Positions 1-6,948 of a stretch of DNA of 11,328 nt are shown piece after piece; position 1 is the first letter of the stretch; the number at the start of each line of letters is the position of its first letter. Under the pieces are notes generated by a model. That model searched no databases. It worked only from the letters and a program-made list of their open reading frames with translations, and was not told the origin of the DNA. Origin of the DNA: an uncultured Gemmatimonadota bacterium (GTDB lineage: Bacteria > Gemmatimonadota > Gemmatimonadetes > Gemmatimonadales > Gemmatimonadaceae). Where the stretch lies: contig CAMLEQ010000088.1 of NCBI GenBank assembly GCA_946479015.1, positions 1 through 11,328 on the forward strand, given 5' to 3'. The position numbers were made by a program, and so were the translations under genes.

Positions 1-3000
1 GTGGAGGTGATCGTGCCGCCGATCACCGCGCGGCCGAGCGGGGCGCGGAAGTCGGCGCCCTCGCCGTGGCCGATCGCCACCGGGAGCATCCCGGCGATCA
101 GCGCCAGCGTCGTCATGATGATCGGGCGGAGACGGATGCGCCCCGCCTCGATCAGCGCCTCGCGCAGTGGGGCGCCGCGTTCTCGCGCCCACTTCGCGAA
201 GTCGATCAGCAGGATCGCGTTCTTCGCCACGATCCCCATGAGCAGGATCACCCCGATCAGACTCATGATGTTCAGCGTGTCGTGCGTGATCGCGAGCGCG
301 AGCACCACGCCGATGAGCGACAGCGGGAGCGACACCAGGATCGCCAGTGGATCGATGAACGACCCGAACTGCATCACGAGGATCAGGTACATGAGCAGCA
401 CGGCGATCCCGAGCGCGGTGTAGATGCGCGTGAACACCTCGTTCTGGTCGCGCGCCTCGCCCCCCTGCGTGATCTGATAGCCCGGCGGGAGGCGCAGCGT
501 GGTGAGCTTCGTGTTGATGTCCTGCACCACCTCGTTGAGCGGCCGTCCCTGCGTGTTGGCCTGCACGATCACCACCTTCTCGCGGTCGAGCGTGCTCACC
601 TGCGCCGGACCGAGCCCCGACTTGATCGTGGCGATCTGCCCGAGCGGGAGGATCGCCGGCGCACCGTCCGGGCCCTGCCCCACCACCAGCGGAAGCTGCT
701 GGAGGTCGGTGACGCGCTCGCGCGCGCCGGGCGCGAGCCGCACGCGCACCTTCCGCTGCTCGCCGGTGGGATCGGTCCAGTAGCCCGCGTCCACGCCGGC
801 GAACGCGGGGCGCAGCGACTGCGCCACCTGCCCCACCGTCACGCCGAGCGATCCGGCGAGGCCGCGGTTGAGCTGCACCTCCAGCTCCGGCTTCTCCCCG
901 CGCGTGGAGAGCCCCACGTCCACCGCCCCCGGCACCTTCTCCACCATCGCCTGCGCCTGCTCCGCGAGCCGCGTGAGCACGTTCGCATCGGGGCCGCGCA
1001 TCTCGACCTGGATCTGCTTGTACGCGCCGCCGAACCCGCTCGTGAACACCGACGTCTTCACGCCGGCCACGCGCGCGAGCTCGTGCCGCAGCTCCTCGCC
1101 GAACGCGTCCTGGCTCACGCTCCGGTCGGCCTTCGGGATCAGGCGCACGTAGATCAGCCCCTCGTCCACCGAGGGCGTCTGCCCCGGCACGGCGGCGCCG
1201 ATGGTCGTGTAGGTGTACGCCACCTCCTTGTGTGCGCGCGCGATGCGCGCCACCTGCTCCGCCTGGATCGTCGTGTAGTCCAGGCTCGAGCCGGGGGGCG
1301 CCTCCACGATGATGTTCACCTCGCTGCGGTCGCTCACCGGCACGAAGCCCCCTCCCACCTGCCGCACCACCGGCACGACCTTCACGAGCATCACCATCCC
1401 CGCCAGCACGGCGACGCTCGCCAGCAGCCGCAGCCACGCGCTCACGCGCCACTGGAGCACGAGCACTATCGCCACCACCGCGGCGAGCACCACTCCCGCC
1501 GCGAGCATCCCCTTCACCGGAATCATGAGCGCCGCCGCGAACGAGCCGGTGGCGATCGCCACCATCGCCAGGCGGTGGTCGAGCGCCCAGGCGACCACCC
1601 CCTTGTACTCGTCGGCCTTCCGGTCGAACCACTTGTTGAACCGCGCCAGCGCCCGCGAGATCGGATTCCGCATCTGGTGCATCTCGAGCTGCGGATCGGG
1701 CCAGTACGCGGAGAGCATCGGGTCGAGCGAGAACGACACGAACAGCGACACGAGCACGGCGCAGGCGATCGTGAGCGCGAACGGCTTGAACCACTGCCCG
1801 GCCACGCCGTACATGAACGCCACCGGCACGAACACCGCCACGATCGAGAACGTGGTGGCCGCCACCGCGAGGCCGATCTCGTCCGTCCCCTCGTGCGCCG
1901 CCTCGTAGTGGTCCTTTCCCATTTCGATGTGGCGCACGATGTTCTCTCGGACCACGATCGCGTCGTCGATCAGTATCCCGATCGCCAGCGACAGGCCGAG
2001 CAGCGACATCGTGTTGAGCGTGAACCCGAACGCCCACACGGCGATGAAGCTCGCGAGCACGGACACCGGCAGCGCGAGCCCGGTGATCACCGTCGACCGC
2101 CACGAGTTGAGGAAGAGGAACACCACGAGCACGGTGAGCAGCGCCCCCTCGATCAGCGCCTCCTGCACGTTCTTCACCGCGTGGCTCACCCGCACCCCGG
2201 CGTCCTGCACGACCTCCAGCTTCGCGCCGGGCGGGAGCTGCTTCTGGAGCGCCGCGACGCGCGCGCGGATGGCGTCGCTCACCTGCGTGGTGCTGTAGCC
2301 CTTGGACTTCAGCACCTCGATCCCCACCGCCTCGCGCCCGTTGAACAGCGCGGCGGTGCGCGCCTCCTCGGTCCCCACGAACACGTCCGCCACCTGCCCC
2401 AGGCGCACCACCTGGCCGTTCTTCTCGGCCACGGTCAGCCGCTCGAACTGCTCCGGCGTGTCGAGCCGCCCCTTCAACCGAATGGACCGCTCCTGGAGCG
2501 GCGTGTTCAGCCGCCCCACCGGCGCGGCCAGGTTCTGCGCCTCGAGCGCCTGGACCACCTGCGCCACGCTCACCCCCGCCGACTGCAGGTCGGCAGGGCG
2601 CACCTGGACGGTCATCTCCGGGTACGTGCCGCCCACCACGCTCGCCTGCGCCACCCCGGGCACCGCGCGCAGGTCGCGCACGATGAGCGGGTCGGCGAGC
2701 TTCGTGAGCGCGTCGCGCGAGAGCGTGGACGACGTGAGCGCGAGCGAGAGCACCGACTGCTGCGACGGATCGAAGCGCGTGAGGATCGGCTCCTTCATCT
2801 CGTCGGGGAGGTCGGCGCGCTTGGTCGAGATCGCGTCGCGGATGTCCTGCGAGGCCTGCTGGATGTCCTTCTCGAAGTCGAAGAACACGATGAACTGCGC
2901 CAGCCCATCCGTGGACGTGGACGTGGTCTTCGACCAGTCCACCCCCTCGATCGACGAGAACGCGTCCTCGATCGGCTGCACGATCTCGCGGTTCACCTGA

Positions 3001-3170
3001 TCCGGCGACGCGCCGGGGTAGGCGATGCTCACGCCGATGATCGGCTGCTGGATGTCGGGGAACTCGTCGGTGTGCAGGTTGAGCAGCGCCGCGATCCCGA
3101 ACGCCACGAGCGCCACCATCACGGTGATGGTGACGATCGGGCGCCGGATCGCGAAATCCGAGATGAACAT
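1..3170 (-). CDS. RND efflux permease (AcrB/HAE1-like), C-terminus cut by window edge
   Basis: Inner-membrane proton-driven pump subunit of a tripartite exporter. The frame is open from the ATG at 3170 to base 1, giving 1056 complete codons. The N-terminus (MFISDFAIRRPIVT) is typical of the family. TM4 carries the paired proton-relay aspartates D402/D403 (GILIDDAIVVREN, codons at 1962-1967). TM10 carries the relay lysine in GIVAKNAILLIDF, followed by RLRPIIMTTLALI. The visible end, GRAVIGGTITST, corresponds to the start of the last helix in AcrB, so about 40-60 residues are missing. The start is supported by AGGAG six bases upstream. It is the last visible gene of the efflux operon, 9 bp after the adaptor. 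Odd point: where AcrB has a single TM7, this protein has three hydrophobic stretches (about residues 534-552, 555-573 and 579-602) before GGGFVPVSD, about 48 residues extra. The relay DD/K pattern and AcrB-like loops fit a drug or hydrophobe exporter rather than a metal pump, but the substrate cannot be read. Confidence 0.95.
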   Translation of the reverse strand, partial: MFISDFAIRRPIVTITVMVALVAFGIAALLNLHTDEFPDIQQPIIGVSIAYPGASPDQVNREIVQPIEDAFSSIEGVDWSKTTSTSTDGLAQFIVFFDFEKDIQQASQDIRDAISTKRADLPDEMKEPILTRFDPSQQSVLSLALTSSTLSRDALTKLADPLIVRDLRAVPGVAQASVVGGTYPEMTVQVRPADLQSAGVSVAQVVQALEAQNLAAPVGRLNTPLQERSIRLKGRLDTPEQFERLTVAEKNGQVVRLGQVADVFVGTEEARTAALFNGREAVGIEVLKSKGYSTTQVSDAIRARVAALQKQLPPGAKLEVVQDAGVRVSHAVKNVQEALIEGALLTVLVVFLFLNSWRSTVITGLALPVSVLASFIAVWAFGFTLNTMSLLGLSLAIGILIDDAIVVRENIVRHIEMGKDHYEAAHEGTDEIGLAVAATTFSIVAVFVPVAFMYGVAGQWFKPFALTIACAVLVSLFVSFSLDPMLSAYWPDPQLEMHQMRNPISRALARFNKWFDRKADEYKGVVAWALDHRLAMVAIATGSFAAALMIPVKGMLAAGVVLAAVVAIVLVLQWRVSAWLRLLASVAVLAGMVMLVKVVPVVRQVGGGFVPVSDRSEVNIIVEAPPGSSLDYTTIQAEQVARIARAHKEVAYTYTTIGAAVPGQTPSVDEGLIYVRLIPKADRSVSQDAFGEELRHELARVAGVKTSVFTSGFGGAYKQIQVEMRGPDANVLTRLAEQAQAMVEKVPGAVDVGLSTRGEKPELEVQLNRGLAGSLGVTVGQVAQSLRPAFAGVDAGYWTDPTGEQRKVRVRLAPGARERVTDLQQLPLVVGQGPDGAPAILPLGQIATIKSGLGPAQVSTLDREKVVIVQANTQGRPLNEVVQDINTKLTTLRLPPGYQITQGGEARDQNEVFTRIYTALGIAVLLMYLILVMQFGSFIDPLAILVSLPLSLIGVVLALAITHDTLNIMSLIGVILLMGIVAKNAILLIDFAKWARERGAPLREALIEAGRIRLRPIIMTTLALIAGMLPVAIGHGEGADFRAPLGRAVIGGTITS

Positions 3171-3173
3171 GAG

Positions 3174-3181
3174 CCTCTCCT
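3174..3181 (-). promoter_or_regulatory. Ribosome-binding site of the RND permease, overlapping the adaptor stop
   Basis: On the minus strand AGGAGAGG lies just before the permease ATG at 3170; its AGGAG core has six bases of spacing. The core overlaps the TAG stop of the adaptor gene (3180-3182), so ribosomes finishing the adaptor are placed on the next start. This points to translational coupling and fixes the permease start. Confidence 0.75.
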
Positions 3182-4328
3182 ATCGCTCCGCGGTCGTGCG
3201 ATCGCTCGGCGCGAGCACGCGCACCGGCGTTCCTTCCGCGATCCCCTGAGCGGCGCCGAGCAGCAGCGTGTCCCCCGCGGCGACCCCGCTCGTGATCTCC
3301 ACCTGCTCCGTGGCCTCGTCGCGCAGCCCGAGCGCCACCGGAACCTTCTGCGCTTTCCCGTTCCGCACGCGCACCACCGACGGCGTCACCCCCGCCTCGT
3401 CGACGGCGCTCGCCGGGGCGAGCAGCCCCTTGCGCACCTCGCTCGACACGCGCCCCTGCGCGAACAGCCCGGCCACGAGCGTGCTCCCCTTGTTCGGGAT
3501 GGACACGGTGAGCCGGACCTGCCGCGTGGCCGGATCGGCCGCCGGGTTGATGCGCTCGATGTGCCCCGTGAAGGTGCGCCCGGGATACCCGTTCACCGTG
3601 AACTCCACCGGCGCGCCCACGCGCAGCGCGCCGATCTGCTCCGCCGGGACGCTGGCGTCGTAGCGCATGCTCGTCGGGTCCACCACCGTCACCAGCGCCG
3701 TCCCCGGCTGCACCACGTCGCCCGCGTTCACGGGGCGGTCGCTCACCGCGCCGGTGAGCGGCGACCGCACCTGCGTGCGCGAGAGCTGCTGCCGTGCGGT
3801 CGCCAGGCGCGCCTGGGCGTCGGCCTGCGCGGCCTCGGCGGCGGCGAGCGCGCGCTGCGACGCCTCGAGATCGCGCTCGGCGATCGCTCCCGCCTGCTCC
3901 AGCGTGCGCGAGCGCTCGAGATCCCGCTTCGCGTTGTCCAGCGCGAGCTGCGTCGAGCGCACCGCGGACTGCGCGGAGAGGTAGCTCTCGCGGATCGCGG
4001 TGTCGTCGATGCGCAGGAGGAGCTGCCCCTCCTTCACCTTCTGCCCGCGCTCCACGTACGTCTGCACCACCGGTCCCGCCACCTCGGCGCGCACGGTGGC
4101 GCTCTGCTCCGCCTCCAGCGTGCCGGAGATCAGCGGCCCCGTGCGGAGCTCCCCGGTCGAGATCACGGCGACGTTCTCCTTCGCGACCGTCACCGGCTGC
4201 GGCGCCTGCGCCGCGGGCGCTTCCTTCTTGCCGCAGGCGGCGAGCGCCAGCGCGAGCGCGGCGAGCCCCGCTCCTCTCCCCCACCGGGCGCGCGCGCGCG
4301 CGGACCCGCTCCCGTCGTTCTGCATCAT
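3180..4328 (-). CDS. RND periplasmic adaptor / membrane-fusion lipoprotein
   Basis: A 382-residue periplasmic adaptor that would link the RND permease to the outer-membrane channel. The N-terminus is Arg-rich, followed by a hydrophobic stretch and a lipobox (LAAC, Cys32), so the mature protein is predicted to be lipid-anchored, like AcrA or MexA. Domains in order: first lipoyl half about 78-110 (AEVAGPVVQTYVERGQKVKEG), a coiled-coil hairpin about 112-184 rich in Ala, Gln, Arg and Leu, second lipoyl half about 185-217 (RSPLTGAVSDRPVNAGDVV), a beta-barrel about 218-300, and a membrane-proximal domain to the end. The length is normal for the family. The start is a double ATG (4328 and 4325); the first overlaps the TGA of the preceding gene (ATGA), and a weak GGGGA lies about ten bases upstream. 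An upstream in-frame extension exists but has no matching signal or domain and would lie within the outer-membrane factor gene. Confidence 0.95.
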   Translation of the reverse strand: MMQNDGSGSARARARWGRGAGLAALALALAACGKKEAPAAQAPQPVTVAKENVAVISTGELRTGPLISGTLEAEQSATVRAEVAGPVVQTYVERGQKVKEGQLLLRIDDTAIRESYLSAQSAVRSTQLALDNAKRDLERSRTLEQAGAIAERDLEASQRALAAAEAAQADAQARLATARQQLSRTQVRSPLTGAVSDRPVNAGDVVQPGTALVTVVDPTSMRYDASVPAEQIGALRVGAPVEFTVNGYPGRTFTGHIERINPAADPATRQVRLTVSIPNKGSTLVAGLFAQGRVSSEVRKGLLAPASAVDEAGVTPSVVRVRNGKAQKVPVALGLRDEATEQVEITSGVAAGDTLLLGAAQGIAEGTPVRVLAPSDRTTAER

Positions 4329-5968
4329 GGCTGGATCCCCACTTGGCTCGCCTGCGCCGCGCTGGTGATGGCGGGCTGCGTCGGCGACGTTTGTCTTGGT
4401 GTCTGCTGCGGAATCGTGAGCGGCGTCGGCGTCGCTTGCTGCGCCGACGGCAGCGCCGCGCCGGCGGCGCCGGCGATCGGCAGGTCGCGCAGGAGCGCCA
4501 CGCGCATCCTGGCCACCTGGAAGTCGCGCGAGGCCTGCGCGCGGTTCGCCTGCGCCTGCTGGAGCTGCAGCCGCGAGTCGCTCAGCTCCGTCTGCGTCGA
4601 GATCCCCTCGCGGTAGCGGACCTCGGCGATCTGGTACGCGCGCGAGGCCTGCTCCACCGTCCCCATGCTCGCCTGGAACTGCGCGGCGGCGGCGGTGAGC
4701 TGCGCCAGCGCGTTGCGCGTGTCCAGCTCCGCGGCCTTCCGCGTCTGCCGGAGGCGCGCTTCCGCCTCGCGCAGGTTCGCCTCGGCGATCACCTGGTCGG
4801 CATGGATCGAGCCGCCGGTGAACAGCGGCACGGAGAGCGTGCCGGTGATCGTCCAGTTGGTGCGGAACTGGTTCCAGTCGGGGAAGCCCGTGGGCGGGAA
4901 GGCCACGCGCCCGTACGCCGACGAGAGCGTGAGCGTGGGGATGCGCTGCGACTTCGCCACCGTCACCGCGCTGCGCTCCGACACCACGTTCTGTCCCGCC
5001 TGACGCACCGGCGCGCGGCGCGTCACGCTCGTGTCGGGCTCCGCCTTCAGGATCGACGCGAGCTGCGCGCCCATCGCCGACGACGTGTCTCCCAGCTCGG
5101 TGGTGAGCGCGAGCGGCTGGTCGAGCGGGAGCTGCAGGAGCTGCGCGAGGCGCACGTAGGCGATGTCGCGCTGCGACCGCCGCTGGATCACCACCGGCAC
5201 CTGGTTGTCGCGCGTCACCTGCGCGCGCAGCAGCTCGAACTCCGGCTGGTTCCCCACCTGCCGCGCGAGCCGCGTCTGCGCGAGCGTGGTGTCCGCCTGC
5301 GCGAGGGTGGCCTGGGCGATGGTGAGCAGACGGTCGGAGAGCGCCGCATCGTAGTACGCCTGCGCCACGTCGAGCACGAGCTGCGCGCGCGCGGACGTGA
5401 GCCCGATCTCCGCGCTCTCGCGCGCGGCGTCCGCCTGGTGGCTCTGCGCCCGGATGCGTCCGCCGGCGAACAGGTTCTGCGAGAGGTTGAGCCCGAGGTT
5501 GAACTGGTTGGCGGCGCCGAAGCCCGCCTGGCTGAAGTCGATCCCCCCGCCGCTGGTGCAGCCGAGCGCCTGCTCGAGCAGCGACACGCGCTGCTCGAGC
5601 GGCGCGGCGGGATTGGGGACGAACGTCGAGCACTCCGGCGGCCCCGTGGTGGTGTCGCTGCCGCCGCCGAGCCCCTCGAACTGCGACTTGAGCGTGCGCG
5701 TGTACGAGGCGCTCGCGCTGATCTGCGGGAGCCACTGGCTGTGCGCCTTCTGCTGCTGTCCGCGCGCGCGCGACACGCCGGCCTGCGCGATGGCGATGTC
5801 ATCGCTCACCTTCTCCGCCAGGGAGAGCGCCTCGTCCAGGGAGAGCTGGCGCGCCGGGGCGCTCGCGGAGTCGCGCGCGGTGGAGTCCGCGCCCTGCGCG
5901 CGCGCGGGCGCGGCGGCCGTCGCCGCGGCGGCGAGGGCGGCGAGCGCGGCGAGCGCGGCGCGAGGCAT
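4325..5968 (-). CDS. TolC-family outer-membrane efflux channel
   Basis: A 547-residue outer-membrane factor forming the exit duct of the tripartite pump. A signal peptide is clear: MPRAAL, an Ala-rich core, and a likely cleavage after APARA (about residue 24). The mature protein then starts the first outer-membrane-efflux repeat with LSLDEALSLAEKVSDDIAIAQ. The pattern of long Gln/Ala/Arg-rich helices and short strands (GLNLSQNLFAGG; later TGTLSVPLFTGGSIHAD, the second-repeat equivalent) is diagnostic. I chose the ATG at 5968 because AGGGG sits seven bases upstream and the signal peptide begins there; an in-frame ATG at 5998 has no ribosome site. It is longer than the usual 430-490 residues for two reasons: an insertion at about 98-150 with Cys113 and Cys137, likely a surface loop, and a Pro/Gln/Thr/Ala-rich tail over about the last 50 residues. 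Its stop overlaps the adaptor start by four bases. Confidence 0.93.
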   Translation of the reverse strand: MPRAALAALAALAAAATAAAPARAQGADSTARDSASAPARQLSLDEALSLAEKVSDDIAIAQAGVSRARGQQQKAHSQWLPQISASASYTRTLKSQFEGLGGGSDTTTGPPECSTFVPNPAAPLEQRVSLLEQALGCTSGGGIDFSQAGFGAANQFNLGLNLSQNLFAGGRIRAQSHQADAARESAEIGLTSARAQLVLDVAQAYYDAALSDRLLTIAQATLAQADTTLAQTRLARQVGNQPEFELLRAQVTRDNQVPVVIQRRSQRDIAYVRLAQLLQLPLDQPLALTTELGDTSSAMGAQLASILKAEPDTSVTRRAPVRQAGQNVVSERSAVTVAKSQRIPTLTLSSAYGRVAFPPTGFPDWNQFRTNWTITGTLSVPLFTGGSIHADQVIAEANLREAEARLRQTRKAAELDTRNALAQLTAAAAQFQASMGTVEQASRAYQIAEVRYREGISTQTELSDSRLQLQQAQANRAQASRDFQVARMRVALLRDLPIAGAAGAALPSAQQATPTPLTIPQQTPRQTSPTQPAITSAAQASQVGIQP

Positions 5969-6032
5969 GATCCATCCCCTCGATCTATGGAGCGTCATGA
6001 AGCGTGGTTCCGTGGTTCGGTGGTGTCGGACG

Positions 6033-6608
6033 TCAGGCGCTCGGGACGCCGAGCGCGCGGACGAAGAAGCGCACCTTCTCGGCGATCGTGTCCTCGGCGC
6101 TCGAGGCGTACACGTCCGTCATGATGTCGCGTCCCATCGCCTCGGCGAACAGCGCGCCCATGAGCATCGTCGCGGCGGCACGGGCGTTCGTGTCCGGCGC
6201 GGCGAGACCGAGGTCGATGAGACGGTTCACGTAGCGCACGAGCTCGCTGGTGGACTGTGTGGCCCCGGTGCTGGCGATCGGGACCACTTCCGGGTGCTCC
6301 TCCATCTCCCCCATCACCTTCCGGATGACGGAGCGGTGGGAGTAGAGGTGACTGAAGCGCCCGAGGCACCAGGCGAGGAGCTCGCGCTGGGGGTCGCGCG
6401 GGTTCTCGGGGAGGGCCGTGGGCGCATCGCGATCGGCGCAGCAGGTGAGCGCCTCGCGGATGAGGACGTCCTTGGAGCCGAAGTGGCGAAAGAGCGTGAT
6501 CTCGTTGACTCCGGCCTGCTGCGCGATGCGGCGCGTGGTGGCGCCTCGGTAACCGGTCTCGGCGTACACCTGCGCTGCGGCCTGGAGGATCCGGTCGCGA
6601 ATGTCCAT
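6033..6608 (-). CDS. TetR-family transcriptional repressor
   Basis: A 191-residue one-component repressor. The N-terminal DNA-binding domain is clear: MDIRDRILQAAAQVYAETGY, then GATTRRIAQQAGVNEITLFRHFGSKDVLI, with the helix-turn-helix at about residues 24-43 and the usual signature Y/F-RHFGSKD. The C-terminal part is variable, as expected for a ligand-binding and dimerisation domain, so the inducer cannot be read; a CC pair lies at residues 56-57. The start at 6608 gives a family-like N-terminus. An in-frame ATG at 6692 would add 28 residues unlike the family and would cover the operator. No Shine-Dalgarno precedes the chosen start, and the promoter candidate places transcription very near the ATG, so the mRNA may be leaderless. 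It is the first gene of the efflux operon, 64 bp before the channel gene with no obvious terminator between, which makes self-regulated control of the pump likely. Confidence 0.93.
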   Translation of the reverse strand: MDIRDRILQAAAQVYAETGYRGATTRRIAQQAGVNEITLFRHFGSKDVLIREALTCCADRDAPTALPENPRDPQRELLAWCLGRFSHLYSHRSVIRKVMGEMEEHPEVVPIASTGATQSTSELVRYVNRLIDLGLAAPDTNARAAATMLMGALFAEAMGRDIMTDVYASSAEDTIAEKVRFFVRALGVPSA

Positions 6609-6616
6609 GGGGGTGG

Positions 6617-6644
6617 ATGATAGCCGAAACACGCGAGTATGCAA
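6617..6644 (-). promoter_or_regulatory. Candidate sigma70-type promoter of the tetR-efflux operon
   Basis: Read on the minus strand, TTGCAT (6644-6639) and TATCAT (6622-6617) are separated by 16 bases and resemble -35 and -10 boxes. Transcription would begin within a few bases of the tetR ATG at 6608, matching the missing ribosome-binding site. The -35 box is part of the palindrome at 6639-6658, so a bound repressor would block polymerase. Confidence 0.5.
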
Positions 6645-6658
6645 GTAGGTACTTACAT
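6639..6658. promoter_or_regulatory. Palindromic operator, probable TetR binding site
   Basis: Half-sites ATGCAAGTA (6639-6647) and TACTTACAT (6650-6658) are inverted repeats around a central GG and match at 8 of 9 pairs. Length, A/T-richness in a G+C-rich setting, and position 31 bases before tetR fit operators of TetR-family repressors. It overlaps the -35 of the promoter candidate. It also lies in the divergent gap, so it could affect the radical SAM gene, although that start is about 290 bases away. Confidence 0.65.
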
Positions 6659-6724
6659 CAAAATCGAGAGCTCGGATCTTCGCCTTCAGCATTGTTCTGC
6701 GGCCAGCGACGGCGGGACTGCACG

Positions 6725-6757
6725 GTGCCGGACCCAGGCGCGGCAGCGTCCGGGCAC
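6725..6757 (+). other. Bulged hairpin in the radical SAM upstream region
   Basis: GTGCCGGAC (6725-6733) pairs with GTCCGGGCAC (6748-6757) as nine pairs with one bulged G and a 14-base loop. No T-run follows, so it is not a standard terminator. It could be part of a structured leader, or a chance pairing in G+C-rich DNA. Confidence 0.3.
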
Positions 6758-6804
6758 ACGGCGGTGGCTCGACGTCAGGCGCTTCACTCTGTTCAGCCGG
6801 GACG

Positions 6805-6823
6805 GGCCGACCTAGGATCGGCC
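6805..6823 (+). other. Short inverted repeat around CCTAGG upstream of the radical SAM gene
   Basis: GGCCGA (6805-6810) and TCGGCC (6818-6823) are perfect inverted repeats with seven bases between them, which themselves contain the palindrome CCTAGG. It could be a protein-binding site near a weak -10 (TAGGAT, 6813-6818) or a small RNA hairpin. The stem is only six pairs. Confidence 0.3.
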
Positions 6824-6934
6824 TACGCACGATCGGGGTGGTTGGTGTCAGAGCGGCGCGCCGAGGCGGCCGCTCGTCGGGCGATCCATAGGGCAATGGC
6901 GACGCGTGGGCCGCAACGTGCGCGTGCGGCCGAC

Positions 6935-6942
6935 GGGAGGAG
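6935..6942 (+). promoter_or_regulatory. Strong ribosome-binding site of the radical SAM gene
   Basis: GGGAGGAG ends six bases before the ATG at 6949. It clearly decides this start over the in-frame ATG two codons later (6955) and shows that the reading frame is translated. Confidence 0.85.
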
Positions 6943-6948
6943 ATTCCC

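Larger units (their letters stand above)
6609..6948. other. 340-bp divergent intergenic region between tetR and the radical SAM gene
   Basis: No credible gene was found here. The tetR-proximal 50 bases are A/T-richer and hold the operator and promoter candidate. The rest is G+C-rich and contains two imperfect hairpins (6725-6757 and 6805-6823). A TAGGAT at 6813-6818 is a weak -10 candidate for the plus strand but has no good -35 at 16-18 bases. If the radical SAM promoter lies near the operator, the gene would have a leader of more than 200 bases. Confidence 0.6.

Noticed and set aside
66..4616. Very long open frame on the plus strand (over 1500 codons) across the efflux genes
   Set aside because: The translation is dominated by Arg and His without any domain and lies antisense to three well-supported genes; it is an artefact of high-GC codon use.
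4329..5735. Upstream in-frame extension of the adaptor frame
   Set aside because: It overlaps the outer-membrane factor gene in another frame, is low-complexity Arg/Ala, and would bury the lipobox signal; the double ATG at 4328 is the right start.
6004..6023. Tandem GAACCACG units (minus strand) between tetR and the channel gene
   Set aside because: Only two copies of an eight-base unit; no promoter, operator symmetry or terminator associated with it.
6029..6041. 13-base direct repeat (GACGTCAGGCGCT) shared with 6771-6783
   Set aside because: About one such match is expected by chance in a window of this size and composition; there are no flanking signs of a mobile element or attachment site.
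6609..6692. Earlier in-frame ATG of tetR at 6692
   Set aside because: It would add 28 residues unlike the family N-terminus and place the operator and promoter inside the gene.
6813..6818. TAGGAT as -10 box of the radical SAM gene
   Set aside because: No acceptable -35 at 16-18 bases upstream, so it is mentioned only as a weak candidate.
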